Shown here in pieces: positions 25,359 to 34,617 of a stretch of 42,557 nucleotides of DNA. The stretch's first letter is position 1; each line of letters starts with the position of its first letter. The notes beneath the pieces are model-generated. The model saw nothing but the letters and a program-made list of their open reading frames with translations. It searched no databases and had not been told where the DNA came from. This DNA comes from RGIG4608 sp045631445 (GTDB lineage Bacteria; Bacillota; Clostridia; Oscillospirales; CAG-272): assembly GCA_045631445.1 (NCBI GenBank), contig JAZQUS010000059.1:1-42557 (forward strand). Reading direction: 5' to 3'. The position numbers and the translations under genes were made by a program.

Positions 25359-27791
25359 TTATGCATTCTTTCTCTTTTTGATTACAGAGTAAACTCCAAC
25401 CGCTGCACCACATACAATTGCAGCACCGAGAACAACAAAGCCAATTATCTTCATTACCGTAGGAGTGATATCGGGAATCATAGGAATTACTTCCTCAACC
25501 TTATGGTTACAAACTGTGCAAGTCTTTTCTTTAATACCTGTAGTTTCGTTTGTAGCAGGAATTGTTGTCTTCCATTCACCATAAATATGATCTGCATATC
25601 CACCAAGCTCGTGTCCACAATGCTTACATGTCTTACGAACCTGACAGGTTGCTTCACTATAATCGTGCGCAATCTTAGAATCAACGTCTTCTCTTGTATC
25701 AGTTACGTCACAATGCTCACACTTTGCAGTTTCTGTACCGTTCTTTGTACAAGTTGCATTGCCATCAGAAACATAGTTTTCAAATGTATGACCAGGTGCT
25801 TCTCTCACTTCGTCACAAATATTACATGTTGCATCCAAGCAGTAATCGTCATAAACGTGTGCACAAGTGAAGTGAAGAGCCGCAAAAATGTCTTCGGCAT
25901 TAACACTGTCAACAAAAATTGTATTTTCATTTACAAGAGCAAATGCAAAAAGCTGAAGATTCAAAACATCAGTTACTGTTTCAATAGCCTTGTCCGCTTC
26001 AGTAAGGTCAAGTCCAAGACCTGCCAATTCTGTATCTGCAAGAGAAACGATGGTTTCAAGACCGGAAATTACAACAGTTGCACCCGGTGCAGATGCATAA
26101 ATGTTTTCAAGAGCTAAAACAAGATTGTGTGTCAATTCAGCATGCTTATAAAGCATATTTTCAACCAATGTAACTACAAGATCCGCAACAGGAATGTCAA
26201 CGAAAACATTGATTGAGAGACCGGGGAAATAAACTCCGTTCTCTTTGAGAATTTCAATTGCAATATCACCAAGGGGAAGTACGTAAACCTCAGGAATACC
26301 TGCTTCAACAACCTGAAGCTTAAGCTCTGCAAGGCAAGAATCAAGAGTTGCTTTACCCTCTGCATCAAGATACTTGGACCAATCGAGCTCCTGTGCGCTT
26401 GCGTTGATGTCAATGCCCAAATCATCAAGTGCTTCTCTAATTGCAGGTCCAACGATGAACTTATCGTTATACCAGTTCATAAGGGTTTTATTACCTCTAA
26501 CGATGCTTGCAAGCTCACCCATAATCTGCGCTTTTGCAAAATCGTAAATTCCATCATCAGTAAGATCTATTGTTACAAGATCTGCGCCAGCAAGTGCATT
26601 TACATAGTTACCATTCAAGCCTACTACCGTATGCTTATCACCGAGGTGAAGCATATTTGCAAGTTCTCTTGCATATTCCGCTTTACCAAGAGCAACGTAA
26701 TAGGAGTTTTCAGTAAGTACATACTGAGCATTAAATGCGTTGTAGAGCACTGCTCTAATTTCTGCATTGATTTCTCCAATGAGTGCAACGATACGTGCAC
26801 AAACCTCAAGAGCCACCTCGTGTACTCTCTTACCATCTGCCAACGCTACCTTAACAGTGTCAACAATGTCTGCATAAAGTTCCTTAGCAGCAACTACGGC
26901 ATTCTCAGCATCGTCCTGATAGTCAAGAACAAAATCAACTACTTCTTTATAAATCTGCGCAGCAGCAGGGATTGCAGCTTCAACACTTTCAGAAACCTTT
27001 ATAAGTGTTGCAGCAACAAGAACGTATGTATCAATTGCTTTTTCAACTGCATTTTCAATTGCAGGAATTGCATCAATAATAGCTTCATTTACTTCAAGCA
27101 ACTCTGCGTGAATTCTCAAAACTGTTGCGTGAATTCCAACCACTACCTCAACGATAGAATTATAAACGTCAACACCAAAGCCAACTACTCCACTAACGTA
27201 TTCGTAGTAAGGTGTAAGTATCTCAACGAGATAGTCCTTTGCAGCCTCAATTGAGCCGTTAATTGTCGTTTCAAGAGCAACAAGAGCATCATCAAGAGCA
27301 CTCAAATCAAGTTCCGCACAAATAGCAACAAGATTTTCTGCGTGTGCATAAAGGTCGTCTTCGAGTCCAACAAGAACAACTATCAAGCCCACGAAATCAC
27401 TTGCAGAATCATTTGCAAGAGCATCCTTAAGCTCACAAAGTGTGTTTACAGTAGCATCAAGCTCTGCTTCAAGGCCTGCAATTAAGTTAGCATCCGCATC
27501 AACAACAGACACATCAACTCCATTAAGAGCCTCTATTGCCAAATCAATTGCCTCAACAGCTGCGCCGATATAACCATTTTCAAGCGCATAGGCATAACCA
27601 TTAGCATAAGCTTCCTCGTAGTTTTCTACAACGTAATCAACGATTTGGTCAACCGCCAACTGAACGTCACCAGCTACGCCCTCAAGCTCTGCCTTGGCAT
27701 CTTCCTTGTTAAATGCTTGGATTGAAGGCGCAAACGCGCTAACTGTCATTACCAAAGCCATTACCAAAACAAAAATCTTTTTGAAATTCAT
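25359..27791 (-). CDS. Array gene 3: short paralogue lacking the N-terminal SGNH domain
   Basis: 810 aa; start MNFKKIFVLVMALVM with AAAGGAA upstream. After the signal peptide (1-27) it goes straight into the shared module EEAYANGYAYALENGYIG and a helical spacer (~60-350), so the whole N-terminal SGNH domain is absent. The second SGNH-like domain (~360-640) is present: NSYYVALGKAEYARELANML, then ADLVTIDLTDDGIYDF. It has neither a catalytic Ser nor the block V His. The Cys-rich stalk is of a different type (HVYDDYCLDATCNICDEVRE, then longer units with TCTKNGTETAKCEHC and TCTVCNHKVEE), followed by a membrane helix and KKRKNA. It is probably a non-enzymatic partner or a structural surface protein. 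It has its own promoter, leader palindrome and terminator. Confidence 0.85.
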   Translation of the reverse strand: MNFKKIFVLVMALVMTVSAFAPSIQAFNKEDAKAELEGVAGDVQLAVDQIVDYVVENYEEAYANGYAYALENGYIGAAVEAIDLAIEALNGVDVSVVDADANLIAGLEAELDATVNTLCELKDALANDSASDFVGLIVVLVGLEDDLYAHAENLVAICAELDLSALDDALVALETTINGSIEAAKDYLVEILTPYYEYVSGVVGFGVDVYNSIVEVVVGIHATVLRIHAELLEVNEAIIDAIPAIENAVEKAIDTYVLVAATLIKVSESVEAAIPAAAQIYKEVVDFVLDYQDDAENAVVAAKELYADIVDTVKVALADGKRVHEVALEVCARIVALIGEINAEIRAVLYNAFNAQYVLTENSYYVALGKAEYARELANMLHLGDKHTVVGLNGNYVNALAGADLVTIDLTDDGIYDFAKAQIMGELASIVRGNKTLMNWYNDKFIVGPAIREALDDLGIDINASAQELDWSKYLDAEGKATLDSCLAELKLQVVEAGIPEVYVLPLGDIAIEILKENGVYFPGLSINVFVDIPVADLVVTLVENMLYKHAELTHNLVLALENIYASAPGATVVISGLETIVSLADTELAGLGLDLTEADKAIETVTDVLNLQLFAFALVNENTIFVDSVNAEDIFAALHFTCAHVYDDYCLDATCNICDEVREAPGHTFENYVSDGNATCTKNGTETAKCEHCDVTDTREDVDSKIAHDYSEATCQVRKTCKHCGHELGGYADHIYGEWKTTIPATNETTGIKEKTCTVCNHKVEEVIPMIPDITPTVMKIIGFVVLGAAIVCGAAVGVYSVIKKRKNA

Positions 27792-27807
27792 AATAAAATT
27801 CCTTTCC

Positions 27808-27831
27808 GATATAAGTCAAGATTCTTATACC
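27808..27831 (-). promoter_or_regulatory. Leader palindrome next to the RBS of array gene 3
   Basis: GATATAAG (27808-27815) and CTTATACC (27824-27831) pair over 8 bp with one G-U in the RNA, around an eight-nt loop, directly before GGAAAGG on the mRNA. Confidence 0.6.
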
Positions 27832-27913
27832 TTAAAATTATCAATATTTTTTGTGAAAAATCGACGTGCTATTACAAATTACGCCTAAAAACAATCACAA
27901 ATGTACATAGTAC

Positions 27914-27942
27914 AGTATATCACAACATTATTCGTTTGTCAA
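27914..27942 (-). promoter_or_regulatory. Promoter of array gene 3
   Basis: Read leftward: TTGACA (27942-27937), a 17-nt spacer ending TGA, TATACT (27919-27914). A dyad TGTAC-ATA-GTACA (27902-27914) overlaps the end of the -10 and the likely start site and might be an operator. Confidence 0.85.
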
Positions 27943-27975
27943 TATTAATTCATAATAATTGTATGATAAAAAATT

Positions 27976-28001
27976 CCGCCATCCCCTTTTGGAGATGGCG
28001 G
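27976..28001 (-). terminator. Terminator of array gene 4
   Basis: CCGCCATC (27976-27983) pairs with GATGGCGG (27994-28001); leftward it is followed by AATTTTTTATC. Confidence 0.85.
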
Positions 28002-28040
28002 TAAAAACTACGTATTAATAATTTTTATTTGATTTGGAAT

Positions 28041-31000
28041 TTATCCCTCTTTCTTCTTTTGGATAAGAAGAATAATGGCTGTAGAAGCACCAAAGGCAAC
28101 GATAATTGAACCAACCGCAAGTGCTACAAGAGTTATAACGTCAACATCACTTTCGGGTACATAGGGTTTAGTTTCACTATATCCACAAATAGAACATGTA
28201 CGTGTTTGTTCTCCATCCTTGAAGAGAGTGGGCTTCTTAGTTACTTCCCATTCACCAAACTTATGAGTGATTGCTCTTTCATAACCGCAACGGTTACATT
28301 CGGTATCACAAGAATTATCATACTTATGTCCAAGAGCCTTACCGCTAACCTCACCACAGTTAGAGCACTTCTTAGGTGTTGTACAAGTAGCATCCTGCCA
28401 CTTATGACCCTTAGCAGATCCCTTAACTGTTACAGTATCAGTAACATCGCAACGGTCACACTTAGCTGTTGCAGTACCGTCCTTTGTACAAGTCTGGTCA
28501 TTATTGTTAACGTAATGTGTGAAGCTATGGCCGGGAGCAACTCTTACTTCTCCACAACGGTTACAATCTGTATCGAGACAAGGATCATCATAAACGTGAT
28601 CGCAGTATACGTGGAGTGCATCATAGATATCCTGTGCATCCTCACTATCAACGAAAATTGTGTTTTCGTTTACAAGAGCAAGACCGTAAAGGTATCCATT
28701 CAATGCACCAACCGCTGTGTTAAGAACCTTTTCGCACTTATCAAAGTTAGGAACAAAGCCAGAGAGATCGAAAGGCATCAAGTCAAGAGGATTAGCAACG
28801 TGTGTAATTACAACGGTTGCATCAGGAGAAAGCGCACGAACGTTTTCAAGAAGAACTGCTGTTCTTTCGATGAACTGTACATAGCTATAAAGAACGTTTT
28901 CGATTGCATAAATCGCAAGATCAGCAACATTAATAACCACTGGTTCAACAGTTACAGATATACCGTCAAGCATTAAGCCCTCAGCTTCAAGAATTCCCTC
29001 GATTTCAGATGTAACATCAATTTCAAGTGTTTCAGGAAGTCCCTGTTCAACAAGCTCTGCCTTAAGTCTTGCAAGGAGAGTATTAAGCATTTCAATATCA
29101 TCAGCTGAAAGATACTTTGACCATTCAAGCTCGATAGTCTCAGCATCAAGGTCTATACCGTAAGATTCGATTGTTTCAAGAACCGCATCACCAACCCAAG
29201 GGTTGTTACACCAACCAATGAGATCCTCGTTACTTCTTACTATATTAGCAAGAGTACCCATAATCTGAGTATAAGCAAATTCATAGAACTCACCGTTATT
29301 TACCTTAATTGTGATAAGGTCCGCGCCCGCAACTACATCCGCATAGTTCTCGTTAACAGTAAACTGAGAGAACTTCTCAGAAAGATTAAGCATTGCAGCA
29401 AGCTCTTCAACGTAATCGGAATTACCGAGTGCTACGTAATAGGAATCATCCTTAAGCTCGTAAGAACCGTTAGACGCATTATACATTGCATCCTCGATCG
29501 CTACGTTCATTGCAACCACAGTCTGAATAAGACGCTTATGCAACATTTTAGCGGTCAAAGTTGCTGTTTCAATTGCATCCTGAGTTGTGTTATATGTATC
29601 AACGATAATTGCAAGAATTTCTTCGTAGAGAGAATATACATCACCTGCAAATGCATCAAGCTCGTTCTTATATTGAATAGCAAGCTTTACAAGTCTATTA
29701 TAAATCTTTTCTGCACAAATAAGAGCATTTTCTACGCTTCCAAATACATCAATCAATACCTCAATTGCGTAATCGTAAAGGTCAAGTGCAGAATCAACGA
29801 GTCCATGAACTCTGTCGATTGTTCTAAGAATTTCGGCATAAACCTTAGTTGCCAATTCATAGATTTCTTCTTTGTTTTCGTATACGAATTTCGCAGCTTC
29901 AACAATGAAATCAAATGCAATGCCCGCAATTCTGAGAGCTTCTTCGATTTCTTCTTCGTTTTCAACAAGGAAGTTTACGATTGTTGTGTAAACATTAGTT
30001 GCAAACGCAACGATATCATCCTTGTTCACATAAATATATGCACCAACCTTGAGCATAAACTTGAATGCTTTACCTGCAATTTCAAGAGCATCCTCAATTT
30101 CTTCCTGGTTTTCAACAATGAATTGAACGAGCGCGATATAAACGCGTGCAGCTACCTTAGCAGCATATACGATATCGTCACCGTTTTCAACAAGGAAATT
30201 ATAGATTACATTATAAACTTTTTCTGCAAGTTCAAGAGCATTTTCAGCACCGGAGTGAATTTCAAGAACAAGGCGGATTACTTCTGACAAGATTTCCTTG
30301 GAAGCAGCAAGAATGGGCTCGATTTCACCGTAAATCTCTTCGATTTTCTCAGTGATGTGCTCAACTGCCTTTTCAACCATTGTTTCAACAGTTTCAACAA
30401 TCGCAGGAATTACCTGAGTTTCAATAATTTCAAGAATTTCGTAAAGAGCGGGAATAATAACGAGCTGATTTACATCAATTCCTGCCTGCTCACAAAGAGC
30501 ATAAATATTTGCAACGTGTGTAAGAACGTCGTCCTTAAGAGCACGAAGTGTTGCAACGAGTCCCGGAACATCCTTTGCCTTATCTGTCTTGATTGCAATC
30601 TTAATTTCATTAAGAGTTTTAACGATAGCATCAAGCTCAACCTCAAGGTCTGCTCTGAAGTCATCAGTCATTGTGTTGTCAGAAAGATCAACTCTATTAA
30701 TGCGGTTAATTACTCTATCAATAAGAGTAACTACCTTATCTATATAGCCATTCGCATCGGCATATTCATATCCGTATACATACGCTTCATCGTAGTATTG
30801 TGCAACAAGTCCCGCAATGATTATTAAGGATTCCTTGATGTTTTCAATAGTTTCATCCTGTACAGTGTAATCATTCTTGTAAGAATTGATTACAGCTTCA
30901 CCGAGAACCTTGTGACCGTTTGCAGAAGGTGTGCCAAACACATTTTCCGCAACAACCAAATTACCGTAAACATAGAATACTGCGTTAAGAGCATCAATAG

Positions 31001-32639
31001 AAGAAAGTGTGTCTGCAAGAATTGTGGGAGCAACCCAAGCACTCGCTATTACTGGAACCTTTTCCTCGATTTCATCTTTAGAGAGTGATGTATAATTTTC
31101 CCTGAGATAAGTTATCAAATCGGAATCATCACCAAATGCATTCTTGATTGCGTCTTCATCCATCACTTTGGAAAGGTCAAGATCATCCGCGCCAACCAAG
31201 GAAGCAATTCCGCCTTCGTTACGCATAGATGCAAGAATTTCATCAACGTTGAATACAGGTGTTTTCTTCATCGCATCAAGAACAACCTCTGCAACGCCAA
31301 GGTATGCAGCAATCAACTCTACCTTTGCAGCATCCGTTGCCATAACATAATCAGCAAATTCAATCTGTCCTTTATTTTTAGCATCAACAAATGCCTTAAC
31401 TTCATCAGATGTGAAGCTTACGCTACCTTCAAGATCACCAAAAATCAAGGAGAAGATAAAGCTCTGAACACCATTTACCAAAGCTTCATCGTAAATGTCT
31501 ATTTCAGATATGCCAAGCATTTCAACCTTAACATCATCAGAAAGCTCTGCATAGTAGAACTTTGCATCTTCATACTCGCCCTGAAGCTGCTTGGATGTAG
31601 GAACACCCGCAATGTAAGCATTCAAAGCATCATAGATGATAGAGAGAAGATCACCAGCATCAAGCTTAATTGTTCTGCCATTATAAACCACGTCAAACGC
31701 AAAGTTTGTTACGTTATTAATCATAGGAACAATAACAAGCTCAACGTCGGGATTAAGTTCAACGATAAGATCGAGAACGTCTGAGTAAGAAGCAACATAG
31801 CTTGCAACTGTGTATGCAACGCGGTCGCAAATTACGTTAACTCTTTCAGTAGGAAGTCCCATCGAAACAAGCTTTGCATTGAACTTATTATAAACCTTAT
31901 TAACAAGGTCAGTCATTTCCGCATCAAGCTCAACAAGCTCAAGAGCTGCTTCAAGAGTCATATATCCGTATGTTTTAAGCTCATTCTGAAGCTCTGCATC
32001 AGTGCCGAGACCAACAACGGGCATAAGTCTATCCAAAAGGAAGCTATCGAAGTTAGCATTACCAACGCCCAAAGAGATAATATCTGCATCTCTAACTGCG
32101 CTCTGATATGTAGAAGCTACATAAGCAAGCCACAATTTGTCGCTCATCTTGTCATCCAATTTGTGTGAAATCCACAAATCAGCAGTGCTACCCAAAGAGT
32201 CTAAACCATTCTCAACAAGAGCATTGGGGTCTGCCTGAAGTATAGCAAGCAAGTCTTCCACGCGAACGCCTTGTGTTGCAAGCTGCATAAGGGTTACATT
32301 TGCTTTGTCACCATAATAGTAGTATTGAGGGGTATTATTACTGTGCAAGTAATCTCCACCATCCTTAAGTCCTGCAAGCCAAGCGGCAAATTGAGCAGGA
32401 TATGATTCATGAGACAACTCCAAAAAGCCATTGGTAACAACCTTGGAATCACCGTAACAATCCAAACCAAAACCGTTCGCCATCGCATCACCAAGAGAAA
32501 CATAGTTAAGTTCATTCTTGGTTTCTTCTGTAGAATGGTCGTGGCTAACAGCATCTGCTGTTGCATGAATAGCGGGCGCACAAGCGCTTACTATCATAAC
32601 AAGAGCCATCACTAAAACGAGAATTCTTTTAAAATTCAT
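28041..32639 (-). CDS. Array gene 4: giant surface protein whose N-terminal SGNH domain has lost Ser and His
   Basis: 1532 aa; ATG at 32639 (MNFKRILVLVM), with GGAAAGG seven nt upstream; an in-frame TTG two codons earlier is less likely. Signal peptide (~1-29) with Cys20 in SACAP, not a clear lipobox. The first SGNH-like domain (~45-590) keeps the fold landmarks (YVSLGDAMANGFGLD, GVGNANF, GTPSANGHKVLG), but the block I Ser is Ala52 and the block V His is Thr570, so it should be inactive. It continues with YDEAYVYGYEYADANGYIDK, VDLSDNTMTDDF, a helical spacer with repeated FLVENEEEIEEALRIAG-like units, a second degenerate SGNH-like domain (DSYYVALGNSDYVEELAAML), a Cys/His-rich stalk related to that of array gene 3, a membrane helix and KKKEG. 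Confidence 0.85.
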   Translation of the reverse strand: MNFKRILVLVMALVMIVSACAPAIHATADAVSHDHSTEETKNELNYVSLGDAMANGFGLDCYGDSKVVTNGFLELSHESYPAQFAAWLAGLKDGGDYLHSNNTPQYYYYGDKANVTLMQLATQGVRVEDLLAILQADPNALVENGLDSLGSTADLWISHKLDDKMSDKLWLAYVASTYQSAVRDADIISLGVGNANFDSFLLDRLMPVVGLGTDAELQNELKTYGYMTLEAALELVELDAEMTDLVNKVYNKFNAKLVSMGLPTERVNVICDRVAYTVASYVASYSDVLDLIVELNPDVELVIVPMINNVTNFAFDVVYNGRTIKLDAGDLLSIIYDALNAYIAGVPTSKQLQGEYEDAKFYYAELSDDVKVEMLGISEIDIYDEALVNGVQSFIFSLIFGDLEGSVSFTSDEVKAFVDAKNKGQIEFADYVMATDAAKVELIAAYLGVAEVVLDAMKKTPVFNVDEILASMRNEGGIASLVGADDLDLSKVMDEDAIKNAFGDDSDLITYLRENYTSLSKDEIEEKVPVIASAWVAPTILADTLSSIDALNAVFYVYGNLVVAENVFGTPSANGHKVLGEAVINSYKNDYTVQDETIENIKESLIIIAGLVAQYYDEAYVYGYEYADANGYIDKVVTLIDRVINRINRVDLSDNTMTDDFRADLEVELDAIVKTLNEIKIAIKTDKAKDVPGLVATLRALKDDVLTHVANIYALCEQAGIDVNQLVIIPALYEILEIIETQVIPAIVETVETMVEKAVEHITEKIEEIYGEIEPILAASKEILSEVIRLVLEIHSGAENALELAEKVYNVIYNFLVENGDDIVYAAKVAARVYIALVQFIVENQEEIEDALEIAGKAFKFMLKVGAYIYVNKDDIVAFATNVYTTIVNFLVENEEEIEEALRIAGIAFDFIVEAAKFVYENKEEIYELATKVYAEILRTIDRVHGLVDSALDLYDYAIEVLIDVFGSVENALICAEKIYNRLVKLAIQYKNELDAFAGDVYSLYEEILAIIVDTYNTTQDAIETATLTAKMLHKRLIQTVVAMNVAIEDAMYNASNGSYELKDDSYYVALGNSDYVEELAAMLNLSEKFSQFTVNENYADVVAGADLITIKVNNGEFYEFAYTQIMGTLANIVRSNEDLIGWCNNPWVGDAVLETIESYGIDLDAETIELEWSKYLSADDIEMLNTLLARLKAELVEQGLPETLEIDVTSEIEGILEAEGLMLDGISVTVEPVVINVADLAIYAIENVLYSYVQFIERTAVLLENVRALSPDATVVITHVANPLDLMPFDLSGFVPNFDKCEKVLNTAVGALNGYLYGLALVNENTIFVDSEDAQDIYDALHVYCDHVYDDPCLDTDCNRCGEVRVAPGHSFTHYVNNNDQTCTKDGTATAKCDRCDVTDTVTVKGSAKGHKWQDATCTTPKKCSNCGEVSGKALGHKYDNSCDTECNRCGYERAITHKFGEWEVTKKPTLFKDGEQTRTCSICGYSETKPYVPESDVDVITLVALAVGSIIVAFGASTAIILLIQKKKEG

Positions 32640-32653
32640 AGTCAAACCTTTCC

Positions 32654-32674
32654 GATATAAGAACTTCCTATATC
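32654..32674 (-). promoter_or_regulatory. Leader palindrome next to the RBS of array gene 4
   Basis: A 21-bp dyad: GATATA-A-GAA-C-TTC-C-TATATC, with symmetric mismatches at two positions. As RNA it would be a hairpin with small internal mismatches, directly before GGAAAGG; as DNA it looks like an operator. The rest of the 110-nt gap holds a second short inverted repeat, GTAATGTG/CACGTTAC near 32721-32740. No convincing promoter or strong terminator was seen there, so this gene may partly depend on read-through from the upstream ligase gene. Confidence 0.6.
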
Positions 32675-32749
32675 ATTTAAATATTTTTGTCGTCGGAATT
32701 CTTCCGTATTTATTTAAACGTAACGTGTAGTCACATTACAAATTAAGAC

Positions 32750-34501
32750 TTAAGCATTAATGTCTTTAAGCCAAGCATCATAATCGAAATACTTATAAAT
32801 TTTTTCGAGCTTTCTGTAGTCGTTCTTACCCATAGCAGTAAGAGGAACCTCATCAACACAAACAACCGCAACAGGCTTACCACGCTGTTCAAGCTCCGCC
32901 TGACACTTATCGTAAATCTCTTTACAAATTCTATTTCTTTCAGAAGCAGGTACACCTGCATTAAGCTCGATAACTGCCATAGGATACTGACCCTGCATAC
33001 GTTCACGGTCATCAACACCGATAACAGAGCAGCTATGAACATCGGGATGCTCTGAAATAAAGCTCTCGATTGTGATTGGGAATACCTTATGACCGTCAAA
33101 TCTTGTAATCATTCTCTTAACACGGCCCTTGATGTAAACGAAACCGTCCTCATCAACGTAACCGATGTCACCGGAGTGAATCCAAACCTGACCGTCAGCA
33201 TGCTTGCGCATAACATGGTCGGTTTCCTCTTGGTTGTTGAAGTAGCCCTTCATCATTGAAGGTCCGGTAATGCAAACCTCACCCTCCTCGTTATAACCGA
33301 GCTCCTCACCAGTTTCGGGATCAAAGATACCAATTATTGTGGTAAGGCAAGGAATACCAACGCTCTTTCTCTTATATCTATCGTTTACGCAGAAGGTAGC
33401 GGCAGCGGAAACTTCACTCATACCATAACCTTGGCACAAGGGATATCTCATATTGTGCTCCTTCATAAATGCATCAAGCTTAGCTTCAAGACCTTCATTC
33501 ATGGAGTCACCACCTGAACCGAGAGTATAGAGTTTTGAAAGATCCATACCCTTAACTTCCTTACTGTCAATAAGGATTTCATAGAAAGCAGGTGTTGCAA
33601 TCATATGATTGGGCTTATATTTCTTAATGTACTCACCCATCTTGAGAGGATAGAAACGAGGAATGAGCGCAAGCTCTGTATCAATGGTCAAGGGCATATG
33701 AATACCACAGCAAAGACCATAGGATGAGAAGATTGGCATAATTCCAAGGAATCTATCTCCACCCTCGTGAATAATACCTGCGTGTATAAAGTTAAACGCA
33801 GTTGCGTTAATAGAATCGTTTGTAAGCATAACACCCTTGGGGAAGCCTGTTGTACCACCGGTATAAGTGATAGCGGCAGTAGCATCTCCAACGTAGTCAG
33901 CCTCTTGAGCAATACCGTTTTTAGCTCCCTTAATGAATGTATCCCAACTCATAATTCCGCCCTTTCCGTAAGGAATTCTGCTGGGTGTTGCAATTTTAAG
34001 AGCAAGCTTCATATGGAACGGCAATGATGTGCCTGCAGTTTGGATAACAATATGTTCCTGTTTGATATCGTTATGAATTTTTGCAACCATGGGATAGGAC
34101 ATATCAATCGCAATAAGCATTCTTGAACCGGATGATTTAATCATACGAGTAATGCTATTTGCATCAAGTCTTGGGTCGATTGCATTAAGCGTTGCACCAA
34201 TTTTATTAAGTGCATAGAAAACCATAATTGATTCGGGAGTTGACGCAGAAAGCAAAGAAACAACGTCCCCCTGCTTAATACCGAGTGCCGCAAAAGCGTC
34301 TGCAACCTCGTCAATTCTCGCTATAAGCTTTTTAACTGATATTTTAGCTCCGTAGTAATAAATAGCTGTGTGATGAAGACGGTGAACGTTAGTTTCCTTA
34401 AGGTATGAATAAACCTTCATTTTAGGAAACTGAGCAGTTCTTGATTCCTCAGGGAAATGCTTCATCCAAGGCTTTTCTAAAATAATACTTCTTTTACTCA
34501 T
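32750..34501 (-). CDS. AMP-forming acyl-CoA synthetase/ligase
   Basis: 583-aa ANL-superfamily adenylating enzyme that activates a carboxylic acid, probably a fatty acid, via acyl-AMP to the CoA thioester. Landmarks: the ATP-binding P-loop ITYTGGTTGFPKG (residues 211-223), YGMSEVSAAATF (A5), IHSGDIGYVDEDGFVYIKGR (A7/A8 hinge) and the catalytic Lys in GKNDYRKLEK near the C-terminus. Length and motifs fit the long-chain fatty-acid-CoA ligase group, but chain length cannot be told. The start has AAAGGAG, at the rather long distance of 13 nt. Two tandem promoters lie upstream. No strong terminator separates it from array gene 4, 110 nt downstream. Confidence 0.88.
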   Translation of the reverse strand: MSKRSIILEKPWMKHFPEESRTAQFPKMKVYSYLKETNVHRLHHTAIYYYGAKISVKKLIARIDEVADAFAALGIKQGDVVSLLSASTPESIMVFYALNKIGATLNAIDPRLDANSITRMIKSSGSRMLIAIDMSYPMVAKIHNDIKQEHIVIQTAGTSLPFHMKLALKIATPSRIPYGKGGIMSWDTFIKGAKNGIAQEADYVGDATAAITYTGGTTGFPKGVMLTNDSINATAFNFIHAGIIHEGGDRFLGIMPIFSSYGLCCGIHMPLTIDTELALIPRFYPLKMGEYIKKYKPNHMIATPAFYEILIDSKEVKGMDLSKLYTLGSGGDSMNEGLEAKLDAFMKEHNMRYPLCQGYGMSEVSAAATFCVNDRYKRKSVGIPCLTTIIGIFDPETGEELGYNEEGEVCITGPSMMKGYFNNQEETDHVMRKHADGQVWIHSGDIGYVDEDGFVYIKGRVKRMITRFDGHKVFPITIESFISEHPDVHSCSVIGVDDRERMQGQYPMAVIELNAGVPASERNRICKEIYDKCQAELEQRGKPVAVVCVDEVPLTAMGKNDYRKLEKIYKYFDYDAWLKDINA

Positions 34502-34538
34502 CTTTTATTTTTTTCTCCTTTGAGTTTTAAGATATATA

Positions 34539-34568
34539 ATTCTACAACAGTCTTATTAACAATGTCAA
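34539..34568 (-). promoter_or_regulatory. Proximal promoter of the acyl-CoA ligase gene
   Basis: Read leftward: TTGACA (34568-34563), an 18-nt spacer, TAGAAT (34544-34539). It is one of two tandem promoters. Confidence 0.65.
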
Positions 34569-34608
34569 ACATCGGCAAAAACAAAAAATTTCCCTAATAC
34601 CCGATGTT
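34568..34608 (-). promoter_or_regulatory. AACATCGG/CCGATGTT inverted repeat between tandem promoters
   Basis: AACATCGG (34568-34575) and CCGATGTT (34601-34608) are perfect 8-bp arms 25 nt apart. One arm abuts the proximal -35; the other lies just downstream of the distal start site. It could be a two-half-site operator or an RNA stem in the distal transcript. Confidence 0.45.
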
Positions 34609-34617
34609 AGATAGTAC

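Noticed and set aside
13645..32639. Sortase-anchored proteins
   Set aside because: No LPXTG-like motif precedes the C-terminal membrane helix in any of the four proteins, so anchoring by the helix itself is more likely.
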